Positions 1-5,526 of a stretch of DNA of 16,864 bases are shown piece by piece. Positions within the stretch are counted from its first letter, which is position 1; every line of letters begins with the position of its first letter. The DNA lies in NCBI GenBank assembly GCA_001797815.1, contig MGQK01000027.1, positions 5,016-21,879 on the forward strand. The letters are read 5' to 3'. The notes under the pieces are model-generated. The model was not told the origin of the DNA. It ran no database searches and saw nothing but the letters and a program-made list of their open reading frames with translations. A program made the translations under genes and the position numbers. The DNA comes from Deltaproteobacteria bacterium RBG_13_61_14. Lineage in GTDB: Bacteria; RBG-13-61-14.

Positions 1-954
1 CTCTTGAAAGTCCGCCTCGCGCTCGCCCGGAAACCCGACGATCAAGTCCGTGGTCAGGCCCGCCTCGGGCATGGCCCGCCGCAGCGCCCGCACCCGCTCC
101 AGGTAATGTTCCCGGGTGTAGCCCCGGTTCATCGCCCGCAGCACCCGGTCCGACCCCGCCTGCACCGGCAGGTGGATGTGCTCCATGACCTTGGGATGCT
201 CGGCCATGACCTCGATCAGCCGGTCGGACAGGTCCTTGGGATGCGAAGTGGTGAACCGCACCCGCTCGAGCCCGGGAACCTCCGCCACCCGGCGCAACAG
301 CTCCGGAAAGCCGATCCCGGCGCCGTTGCTTGGGCCGTAAGTATTCACGTTCTGACCGAGCAGCGTCACCTCCTTGACCCCGCCCGCGGCCAGACTCTCG
401 ACCTCGGCGAGCACTTCCTCGGCCGGCCGGCTCCGCTCCCGGCCCCGCACATAGGGCACCACGCAATAGGCGCAATAGTTGTCGCAGCCCTGCATGATGG
501 TCACGAACGCGGTCACCCCGCCTTGGGGCCGCGGCGACGGGATCTCGAACAGCCCGGGATCATCCGGCTTTAGCCACCCGGTCTCCGCCAGGCGGCGGCC
601 TTCGCTCACCCGCGTCAAGAGCTCCGGCAGGCGGTGGAGGGCCTGGGTGCCGATGGCCAGGTCCAGACCGGGCACGCGCTCGAGCAGCCGCCCGCCTTCC
701 TGCTGGGCCACGCATCCGGTCACCGCCAGAATGGTCCCCGGCCGTGCTTGCTTGAGTTGGCTCAAGCGGCCCAGGGTGCTATAGACCTTCTGCTCCGGCT
801 TCTCCCGGATCGAGCAGGTGTTGACCAGGATCAAATCCGCCTCGGCTTCGGACGCCGCAGGTCGAAAGCCTTGGTCGAGCAAGAACCCGGCCATGCGCTC
901 GCTGTCGCGCTCGTTCATCTGGCAGCCATAGGTTTTGATGAAAAAACTTTTCAT
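1..954 (-). CDS. miaB: tRNA-2-methylthio-N6-dimethylallyladenosine synthase MiaB (3' end outside window)
   Basis: This radical-SAM enzyme adds the 2-methylthio group to i6A37 of tRNAs in the cytoplasm. The visible 318 residues begin MKSFFIKTYGCQMN and stop at the window edge, leaving out roughly the last quarter, including the TRAM domain. The N-terminal UPF0004 domain shows its three cluster cysteines at C11 (YGCQMN), C47 (NTCSIRE) and C81 (TGCVAQ). The radical-SAM motif is C157-x3-C161-x2-C164 (GCDNYCAYC). The segment EKPEQKVYSTLGRL favours MiaB over RimO or MtaB. The ATG at 954-952 is the natural start because the YGC motif normally lies about 10 residues in; the ribosome-binding site is weak. 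It is divergent from the membrane-protein genes to its right. Identification is firm from family motifs. Confidence 0.97.
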   Translation of the reverse strand, partial: MKSFFIKTYGCQMNERDSERMAGFLLDQGFRPAASEAEADLILVNTCSIREKPEQKVYSTLGRLSQLKQARPGTILAVTGCVAQQEGGRLLERVPGLDLAIGTQALHRLPELLTRVSEGRRLAETGWLKPDDPGLFEIPSPRPQGGVTAFVTIMQGCDNYCAYCVVPYVRGRERSRPAEEVLAEVESLAAGGVKEVTLLGQNVNTYGPSNGAGIGFPELLRRVAEVPGLERVRFTTSHPKDLSDRLIEVMAEHPKVMEHIHLPVQAGSDRVLRAMNRGYTREHYLERVRALRRAMPEAGLTTDLIVGFPGEREADFQE

Positions 955-992
955 CGCTCGGCCCGGATTTTTCCGACTGACGCTCTCTTTTT

Positions 993-1021
993 AAGCTAAA
1001 GCAATGTCCGGTCAATGTCAA
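993..1021 (-). promoter_or_regulatory. Candidate sigma70-type promoter for miaB
   Basis: On the minus strand a perfect -35 TTGACA (1021-1016) is followed after 17 bp by a poor -10 TAGCTT (998-993). The expected transcription start would be about 30-35 nt upstream of the miaB ATG. The spacing is ideal and the position is right, but the -10 matches consensus at only three positions, so this is tentative. Confidence 0.4.
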
Positions 1022-1041
1022 ACCCACAGGAGTTCCCGGCC

Positions 1042-1070
1042 TTGACTTTGTTATTCCGATCGGATAAATT
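1042..1070 (+). promoter_or_regulatory. Candidate sigma70-type promoter for the plus-strand membrane-protein genes
   Basis: TTGACT (1042-1047) and TAAATT (1065-1070) are separated by 17 bp, facing right in the divergent miaB region. Transcription would start near 1077, just before the purine-rich GGAAGGGGGG (1079-1088) that resembles a ribosome-binding site. The position suits the gene read through 1124-1624. The inference is from sequence only. Confidence 0.5.
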
Positions 1071-1123
1071 TTATTCCAGGAAGGGGGGCGGTTAAGACAT
1101 TCTTCACTGACCCATACCTGCTT

Positions 1124-1624
1124 TTGCTAGCCGGTGCCCTGTTCAGCCTGACCGCGGAGAAAGGGGAGCGGAGCGTGTTGGCCCGGAGGAGTTTCTGGCT
1201 GGGGTTGGTCGAGGCCCTGATCATCACCGGGCTCGCTGTCTTTTTCTTTGTGCTCAAGCCGGAATGGATGTGGATGTATAGCCTGCATGAAAAAGAGGTC
1301 CCGGCCTGGCTCGGTCCCTCCCTCTTCTGCCTCTATCCCTTCCCCTACGTGGCCTCGTATTTCATCGGCTTGGATCTCAAAAAAGCGAAGGACGGTTATG
1401 CCTGGGTCTGGGCCGGGGCGGTGGCCCTGGTGGCGCTCATCATGCACCTTTTAATCCTCAACCGCTGGACCTCCTGGGTGACCACCGATGAGTTCATCGC
1501 CGGCATGAGAGGAGGCTTTTTTACCACGCCCCTCTGGATCTACCTCTTCGCCTCCATCCTCATCGCCGGCCTTTCTGCCGCGGCTTTTCTCTATCTCTCC
1601 TTCGAGAGAGCAGCCGAGAATTAG
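1124..1624 (+). CDS. Small polytopic membrane protein of unknown function, start codon unclear
   Basis: I do not recognise the family. The 166 residues given here start at a TTG. Hydrophobic segments lie near residues 1-10, 24-45 (LGLVEALIITGLAVFFFVL), 64-82, 92-112 and 137-160, so 4-5 membrane spans are likely. The frame stays open upstream to about 1046, and codons 1091-1123 would read VKTFFTDPYLL, which would complete the first hydrophobic segment. A purine-rich GGAAGGGGGG sits just before that, but the codon at 1091 is GTT, not GTG. The true start is therefore uncertain: a non-canonical start, a mutated GTG, or the TTG used here. It ends 2 nt before the next gene, so the two are probably co-transcribed and may act together in the membrane. 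Confidence 0.7.
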   Translation: MLAGALFSLTAEKGERSVLARRSFWLGLVEALIITGLAVFFFVLKPEWMWMYSLHEKEVPAWLGPSLFCLYPFPYVASYFIGLDLKKAKDGYAWVWAGAVALVALIMHLLILNRWTSWVTTDEFIAGMRGGFFTTPLWIYLFASILIAGLSAAAFLYLSFERAAEN

Positions 1625-1626
1625 GT

Positions 1627-2331
1627 ATGGCGCCCCCAAATCTAAAAGCCCGGCTCAATCGGGACGGGGTGATTTATCTGGCGCGGGAATTCGCCCATCT
1701 CCTGCTTCATCTCGCCCTTTTGTTGGCTGCGGCTGGAACCCTCCAGTGGATCAATGCCTGGGTGATGGCGGGGTTGAACCTGATCCACCAGGCCGTCAAC
1801 ACCCTGGTCCTGCTCCGGTTCAACCAGGAGTTGCTCAACATACGGAGAAAGCTGTTTCAAGAGGGCACCAAGCGGTTTGACAAATGGTTTATCGCCCTGT
1901 ATCTGCCGCTGGGGGTCTTGATCTCGATCCTGTGCGGCCTGGACGCGGTCCGGTTCGGCTGGTCGCACCTGCCCTTGGCTTTTATTTTCCTGGGTATGAT
2001 CATCTATATCGCCGCCTGCGCGCTCGGGTTATGGGCCATGGCGGTCAATGCCCATTTCGAGGTCACGGTGTTGATCCGCAAGGAGCAGCGAGTCTGCGCC
2101 TCCGGCCCTTACCGGATCGTGCGGCACCCCGGCTATGCCGCCGCGATTATCGGCTCGATCAGCTACCCGCTCATCCTCGGCTCCTGGTGGGGCCTGATGG
2201 CGGTCGGGTCATTGATCGTGCTGTTCGTGGTGCGCACGGCCTTGGAAGACCGGACTTTGCAAAAGGAACTGCCCGGCTACCGGGACTATGCGGAGAAGAC
2301 GCGGTATCGGCTCATACCCTTGGTCTGGTGA
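1627..2331 (+). CDS. Isoprenylcysteine carboxyl methyltransferase (ICMT/PEMT-like) family membrane protein
   Basis: This 234-residue integral membrane protein has 5-6 hydrophobic segments (about 20-38, 43-62, 88-104, 116-138 and 170-205). Its C-terminal third carries the family signature GPYRIVRHPGY (160-170) and E207-D-R with ELPGYRDYAEKTRYRLIP (214-231). These form the S-adenosylmethionine-binding and catalytic core of ICMT-like methyltransferases. In bacteria such proteins methylate lipids or other small hydrophobic or unknown substrates; true isoprenylcysteine substrates are generally absent, so the substrate is not assigned. The ATG lies 2 nt after the stop of the upstream membrane protein. 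A stem-loop at 2350-2375 follows the stop codon. Confidence 0.85.
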   Translation: MAPPNLKARLNRDGVIYLAREFAHLLLHLALLLAAAGTLQWINAWVMAGLNLIHQAVNTLVLLRFNQELLNIRRKLFQEGTKRFDKWFIALYLPLGVLISILCGLDAVRFGWSHLPLAFIFLGMIIYIAACALGLWAMAVNAHFEVTVLIRKEQRVCASGPYRIVRHPGYAAAIIGSISYPLILGSWWGLMAVGSLIVLFVVRTALEDRTLQKELPGYRDYAEKTRYRLIPLVW

Positions 2332-2349
2332 CCGAAGTGGCGGGGTGGA

Positions 2350-2375
2350 CCCACCCTTGCCGAAGCCAGGGTGGG
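2350..2375 (+). terminator. Stem-loop after the ICMT-family gene (possible terminator or REP-like palindrome)
   Basis: CCCACCCT (2350-2357) pairs perfectly with AGGGTGGG (2368-2375) around a 10-nt loop, 19 nt after the stop codon. There is no T-run directly after it, so intrinsic termination is uncertain. The sequence resembles repeats dispersed in other bacterial genomes (from memory, unchecked). Confidence 0.45.
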
Positions 2376-2526
2376 CTACAAATCAAAATCCTGGATCTAC
2401 GCCTCTTTTCTATCTTCACCATCTATTTTTTTCTTTTTTCTCCGTGCTCTCCGTGGCTCTGTGGTGAAAGCTCTTCGGCAGCCCCCTGCATCCGCGATCC
2501 CGCGAAGCGCGGGCCAAGCCAAATAC

Positions 2527-2554
2527 GTGACACCTGACACGTGACACTTGGCAC
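2527..2554. repeat. Degenerate 7-bp tandem repeat, four units
   Basis: The units are GTGACAC, CTGACAC, GTGACAC and TTGGCAC, end to end. Units 1 and 3 are identical, unit 2 differs at one base and unit 4 at two. It lies upstream of the HAD hydrolase gene, so it could be a binding-site array or a simple repeat. Confidence 0.6.
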
Positions 2555-2605
2555 GAGACCTACCCCTATACACTCCTCGGATTTCATGTTAAATTTAGTT
2601 TAGGG

Positions 2606-3325
2606 ATGACGGAAAAAGTTCGACCACGGATTCGACCCCAGTTGATTACCTTTGACTTCGGCGACACCCTGGTGACCTCCACGCCCTCTTACCTGGAGCG
2701 GATCGCCCTGGGGCTGACCGAGATCGGGTTCCCCTGCCGGGCCCAGGACGTAGAGGCCGCCTTTCACCGGTCCGACCTCAAACACTCCTCGCAGATGCTC
2801 GCCCAAGCGCCTTTTGACAACGCCACCTTCCAGACCGGGTTCGCCGAGACCTTGTTTGAGGAGCTTAAGCTCTCCGGCGACGAGGCCGAGCTTTACGAAA
2901 AGCTCGTCCGGTGGCTCCTTGACTTCCGGCCCAAGCGGGTGCTGATGCCGGGCGCGGGCGAGCTCCTGGACGCGCTCAAGCGCCGCGGCTATCGCCTGGG
3001 CGTCATCTCCAACAACGACGGCAACACCCGGCCGAAGTGCGCGGCAGTGGACATCGAAAAGTATTTCGAGTTCATCCTCGACTCGACCCTGGAGGGAGTG
3101 ATGAAGCCGGACGGCCGGATCTTTGCCAAGGCGCTCGAGCTCGGTGGCGCCCGCGCCGAGGAAACCCTCCACGTCGGCGACCTCTGGGGCTGCGATATCC
3201 TGGGCGCTCATGCCGCCGGCCTGTGGGCGGCGTGGCTCTCCAACCCCTATGTCTCTCCGGACCCGGTGGACCGGGTCTTTACCATCGAGAAACTCCTGGA
3301 CCTTTTGGAGATCCTGCCTTCATGA
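2606..3325 (+). CDS. HAD-superfamily hydrolase (phosphatase/phosphatase-like)
   Basis: This 239-residue cytoplasmic protein has all HAD motifs in order. Motif I is FDFGDT with nucleophile D17, motif II is S135 in GVISNN, motif III is K167 in VMKPDGRIF, and motif IV is G191-D192-x4-D197. An alpha-helical cap occupies residues 25-110. The second Asp of the usual DxD motif is Gly (G19), a variant seen in a subset of HAD proteins, so the general acid may be missing or supplied elsewhere. The substrate cannot be inferred. The ATG has AGGG directly abutting it rather than a well-spaced ribosome-binding site. The stop overlaps the rlpA start (ATGA at 3322-3325), indicating translational coupling. 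Confidence 0.88.
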   Translation: MTEKVRPRIRPQLITFDFGDTLVTSTPSYLERIALGLTEIGFPCRAQDVEAAFHRSDLKHSSQMLAQAPFDNATFQTGFAETLFEELKLSGDEAELYEKLVRWLLDFRPKRVLMPGAGELLDALKRRGYRLGVISNNDGNTRPKCAAVDIEKYFEFILDSTLEGVMKPDGRIFAKALELGGARAEETLHVGDLWGCDILGAHAAGLWAAWLSNPYVSPDPVDRVFTIEKLLDLLEILPS

Positions 3326-3720
3326 AAACTTTCCCGCGGGCCGGGCCGGCCCTGGCCCTGGTGAGCCTGCTCCTGCTTTTGCCGGTCTGCAGCCGCAAGG
3401 CCAAGCCGGATATGGAGCAACCGGGCCGCCGGGTGGAAGTGGGCGTGGCCAGTTGGTATGGCCGGGAGTTCCAAGGCCGGCCCACCGCCTCGGGCGAGCG
3501 CTTTGACATGCACGATCTCACCGCCGCGCACCGGACCCTCCCTTTCGGCACGCGGGTGAAAGTGACCAACCTAGAGAGCGGCAAGAGCGTGGTGGTGCGG
3601 ATCAATGACCGCGGGCCGCACAAACCCGGGCGGGTGATTGACCTGAGCTACGCCGCGGCCAAGCAACTGAACATGATCGAGCCCGGGACCGCGCGGGTCC
3701 GCATTGAAGTGCTGGAGTAA
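3322..3720 (+). CDS. rlpA: RlpA-like double-psi beta-barrel protein, probable lipoprotein
   Basis: RlpA proteins are outer-membrane lipoproteins that bind or cleave denuded peptidoglycan at septa. This 132-residue protein has an N-terminal hydrophobic signal (8-22) ending in LPVC, with C23 as the likely lipidated residue; Val at -1 is unusual for a lipobox. The double-psi beta-barrel covers about 38-130 and shows ASWYG (43-47), ASGE (56-59), AHRTLPFGT (69-77), VRINDRGPH (92-100) and D107 in IDLSYAAA. No SPOR domain is present, so it is a short form. The start overlaps the HAD stop by ATGA. The last 10 codons plus the following 9 bases are repeated exactly at 3920-3958, beyond a small inserted element. 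Enzymatic activity is inferred from the family only. Confidence 0.9.
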   Translation: MKTFPRAGPALALVSLLLLLPVCSRKAKPDMEQPGRRVEVGVASWYGREFQGRPTASGERFDMHDLTAAHRTLPFGTRVKVTNLESGKSVVVRINDRGPHKPGRVIDLSYAAAKQLNMIEPGTARVRIEVLE

Positions 3721-3729
3721 GCCGTGGCC
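3691..3729 (+). repeat. 39-bp direct repeat, left copy (flanks small inserted element)
   Basis: It runs from GCGCGGGTCC to GTGGCC and covers the last rlpA codons, its TAA stop, a GGAG ribosome-binding site and GTG GCC. It is identical to 3920-3958, and extending 3 bases left adds one mismatch. It ends exactly where the inserted element begins. Confidence 0.97.
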
Positions 3730-3753
3730 ATGGGGTCAGGTCTTGACATTTGA
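3724..3753 (+). CDS. Decoy 9-codon leader ORF made by duplication of the xylG start
   Basis: The left 39-bp copy retains the xylG ribosome-binding site and GTG GCC, but the frame runs straight into the inserted element and ends after MAMGSGLDI at TGA (3751-3753). This is a by-product of the insertion rather than an ancestral gene. It could bind ribosomes and act as a leader ORF ahead of xylG. Translation is inferred only from the intact GGAG-6 nt-GTG signal. Confidence 0.45.
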   Translation: MAMGSGLDI

Positions 3754-3758
3754 CATTC
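3731..3758 (+). repeat. Left terminal inverted repeat of the small element
   Basis: 28 bp starting TGGGGTCAGG and ending TTTGACATTC. It matches the reverse complement of 3887-3914 with one mismatch, and matches the left end of the larger element (5460-5487) over all 28 bases. It contains two tandem TGACATT units. Confidence 0.95.
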
Positions 3759-3886
3759 GAACTGATTCTGGCCTTGCGATGAGTGAGGCAAAGAGAGACG
3801 GTTTCAAGATGCAATCATTCTTTTTAGAGATTATAAGGGAATCGAACGGCACAGGAAAAATAACTAAATCCAACAGGTTTCGCCAT

Positions 3887-3914
3887 GAATGTCCAATGTC
3901 AAGACCTGACCCCA
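3887..3914 (-). repeat. Right terminal inverted repeat of the small element
   Basis: 28 bp starting GAATGTCC and ending ACCTGACCCCA. Its reverse complement matches 3731-3758 with one mismatch. Confidence 0.95.
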
Positions 3915-3919
3915 AAACG

Positions 3920-3958
3920 GCGCGGGTCCGCATTGAAGTGCTGGAGTAAGCCGTGGCC
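3920..3958 (+). repeat. 39-bp direct repeat, right copy (supplies xylG ribosome-binding site and start)
   Basis: Identical to 3691-3729. The GGAG at 3943-3946 and the GTG at 3953 serve xylG, with a 6-nt spacer. The preceding coding-like part (RVRIEVLE stop) is only a duplicate of the rlpA end. Confidence 0.97.
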
Positions 3959-5482
3959 GATCCGCTCCTTCAGATGGAGGAGATCACCAAGGACTTCCCC
4001 GGCGTCCGGGCGCTGGACCGCGTGCGCTTCGAGCTTAATCCGGGCGAGGTCCACGCCCTGGTGGGCGAAAACGGCGCGGGCAAGAGCACACTGATCAAGA
4101 TCCTGGCCGGTGTCTATCCGGCCGGGAGTTTTCAGGGCATGATCCGGCTCTCCGGCCAGCCGGTGCGCCTGCGCGGCATCCGCGAGGCCGAGGCGCACGG
4201 GATCGCGGTCATCCACCAGGAGCTGGCCCTGGCCCGGAACCTCTCCGTGGGCGAAAATATCTTCCTCGGCCGCATGCCCGCCCGCGCCGGCGTGGTGCAG
4301 TGGGACAAGCTCTTCCACCAGAGCGCCCTGATCCTGGCCGAGTTCGGGCTGGACCTCAACCCCCGCGCGCCGGTCGAAACTTTAAGCTTGGGCCGGCAGC
4401 AACTGGTGGAGATCGCCCGCGCGCTGGCGCGGGAGGCGAGCATCCTGGTGCTGGACGAGCCGACCTCCGCGCTCGCCGACCACGAGATCCAGGCCCTGAT
4501 GGCCATTCTCCGCCGGCTGAAAGAACGGGGCGTGGCCTGCATCTATATCTCGCACAAGCTGGCCGAGGTGTTCGCCATCGCGGACCGGGTCACCGTGCTC
4601 CGCGACGGCAAGAACGCGGGCGCCGGCGAGGCGGCCGAGCTTTCCGAGGGCCGGGTGATCTCGATGATGGTGGGCCGCGAGCTCTTCGAGCTGTATCCGC
4701 GCACCCGCCGGCCGGCCGGCGAGGTTGTGCTTGAGGTCTCGGACTTGACGGTGGCAGACCCGGAGCGGCCGGGCCGGCGCCTGGTGGATGGCGTGAGTTT
4801 TCAGGTGCGGGCGGGCGAGGTGCTGGGCCTGTGCGGGCTTTTGGGCGCGGGCCGGACCGAGATGCTCGCGGCCGTCTTCGGCGCCGCGGCCGGGCCGGTC
4901 GCGGGCGAGGTGCGGGTGGCGGGCCGGCCGGTGGCGATTCGCTCGCCCCGGGACGCGATCCGGGCGGGCATGGCGCTCTTGACCGAGGACCGCCAGCGCC
5001 TGGGCCTGGTGCCGACGCAGAGCGTGGAGGAAAACCTGACGCTGGCCAGCCTGCGGGAAATCTCGCGCGGGCCTGTGCTCTCGCGGCCGGCGTCGCTGGC
5101 CCGCAGCCAGGAGATGGTGTCCGAGCTCCGCATCAAAACGCCGGGCCTGGAGGCGCAGGTGATCAACCTCTCGGGCGGCAACCAGCAAAAGGTGCTGCTC
5201 GGCCGGTGGCTCCTCACCCGGCCCCGGGTGCTCCTCCTGGACGAGCCGACCCGCGGCATTGACGTGGGCGCTAAGGCGGAGGTGTTCGAGATCATCAACC
5301 GCCTGGCCAGCCAGGGCGCCGGCGTGGTCATGGCCAGTTCGGAGCTGCCTGAGCTTTTAGGCATGAGCGACCGCATCCTGGTGCTCCGGGAGGGACGAGT
5401 GGCCGGCGAGTTCCGGGTGGAAGAGGCCACCCAGGAAAAACTGATGGCCGCCGCGGCCATGGGGTCAGGTCTTGACATTTGA
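3953..5482 (+). CDS. xylG: D-xylose-type sugar ABC transporter ATP-binding protein XylG, tail replaced by mobile element
   Basis: This is the tandem ATPase that powers sugar import through XylH at the inner membrane. The first ABC domain has Walker A GENGAGKST (38-46), HQE (88-90), signature LSLGRQQ (144-150) and Walker B ILVLDEP (164-170). The second has the degenerate Walker A GLLGAGRTE typical of RbsA/XylG/MglA (295-303), LSGGNQQ (406-412) and LLLDEPTRG (427-435). GVYPAGSFQG and MMVGREL...LYP resemble XylG more than RbsA. The start is the GTG at 3953 with GGAG 6 nt upstream, inside the 39-bp duplication. Native sequence ends at A502; the last residues MGSGLDI and the stop come from the left end of the inserted RAYT element. 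Removing that element would give a tail KTKDKDGCLA and an ATGA overlap with xylH. Exact sugar specificity is inferred. Confidence 0.93.
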   Translation: MADPLLQMEEITKDFPGVRALDRVRFELNPGEVHALVGENGAGKSTLIKILAGVYPAGSFQGMIRLSGQPVRLRGIREAEAHGIAVIHQELALARNLSVGENIFLGRMPARAGVVQWDKLFHQSALILAEFGLDLNPRAPVETLSLGRQQLVEIARALAREASILVLDEPTSALADHEIQALMAILRRLKERGVACIYISHKLAEVFAIADRVTVLRDGKNAGAGEAAELSEGRVISMMVGRELFELYPRTRRPAGEVVLEVSDLTVADPERPGRRLVDGVSFQVRAGEVLGLCGLLGAGRTEMLAAVFGAAAGPVAGEVRVAGRPVAIRSPRDAIRAGMALLTEDRQRLGLVPTQSVEENLTLASLREISRGPVLSRPASLARSQEMVSELRIKTPGLEAQVINLSGGNQQKVLLGRWLLTRPRVLLLDEPTRGIDVGAKAEVFEIINRLASQGAGVVMASSELPELLGMSDRILVLREGRVAGEFRVEEATQEKLMAAAAMGSGLDI

Positions 5483-5486
5483 CATT
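5460..5486 (+). repeat. Left terminal inverted repeat of RAYT element
   Basis: 27 bp, perfect reverse complement of 6462-6488. Read in the xylG frame, together with A5459 it adds MGSGLDI and a TGA stop to the upstream gene. Confidence 0.96.
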
Positions 5487-5490
5487 CAGC

Positions 5491-5520
5491 TTGACAATTC
5501 TCCTGCCGGCCTGCTAATCT
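5491..5520 (+). promoter_or_regulatory. Candidate promoter for the transposase (possibly leaderless)
   Basis: A perfect -35 TTGACA (5491-5496) is followed after 18 bp by TAATCT (5515-5520), which is preceded by TGC as in an extended -10. The ATG begins 7 nt after the -10, so transcription would start at or next to the start codon. No Shine-Dalgarno sequence precedes it. Weak -10, hence moderate confidence. Confidence 0.4.
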
Positions 5521-5526
5521 GAGCAC

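Larger units (their letters stand above)
2332..2605. other. Gene-free gap filled with short repeats
   Basis: These 274 bases hold no credible gene. In order there is the 8-bp hairpin at 2350-2375; a T/C-rich stretch ending in alternating CTCCGTG/CTCTGTGG units (about 2441-2467); a 6-bp hairpin CCCGCG-AAG-CGCGGG (2499-2513); and four 7-bp tandem units GTGACAC, CTGACAC, GTGACAC, TTGGCAC (2527-2554). No strong promoter for the next gene was found, although a TATACA-like sequence occurs at 2567-2572. Confidence 0.6.
3730..3919. mobile_element. Small non-autonomous inverted-repeat element related to the RAYT element
   Basis: The 190 bases between the two 39-bp repeats are bounded by 28-bp inverted repeats at 3731-3758 and 3887-3914 with one mismatch. 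Each begins TGGGGTCAGGTCTTGACATT on its outer side. These termini match those of the transposase-bearing element at 5460-6488. The interior is clearly more AT-rich than the surroundings and has no transposase or credible gene; a reading frame across it (3704-3949) is chance. It therefore looks like a MITE that could be moved by the nearby transposase. It sits between rlpA and xylG of what seems to be one operon. Its transcript could form a long hairpin upstream of xylG. Confidence 0.88.

Noticed and set aside
1011-1022. 12-bp match (GTCAATGTCAAA) between the miaB upstream region and the inner edge of the RAYT right terminus
   Set aside because: Too short to prove a relic element, and it coincides with a promoter -35 TTGACA on the minus strand; no matching inverted partner nearby.
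3809-3837. Possible outward promoter inside the small element (-10 TATAAG at 3832-3837)
   Set aside because: The -10 is good but no acceptable -35 lies at the right distance.
3704-3949. 81-codon frame running through the small element
   Set aside because: It starts inside rlpA in another frame, crosses both inverted repeats and ends in the duplicated rlpA tail (RVRIEVLE); a chance product of the insertion.
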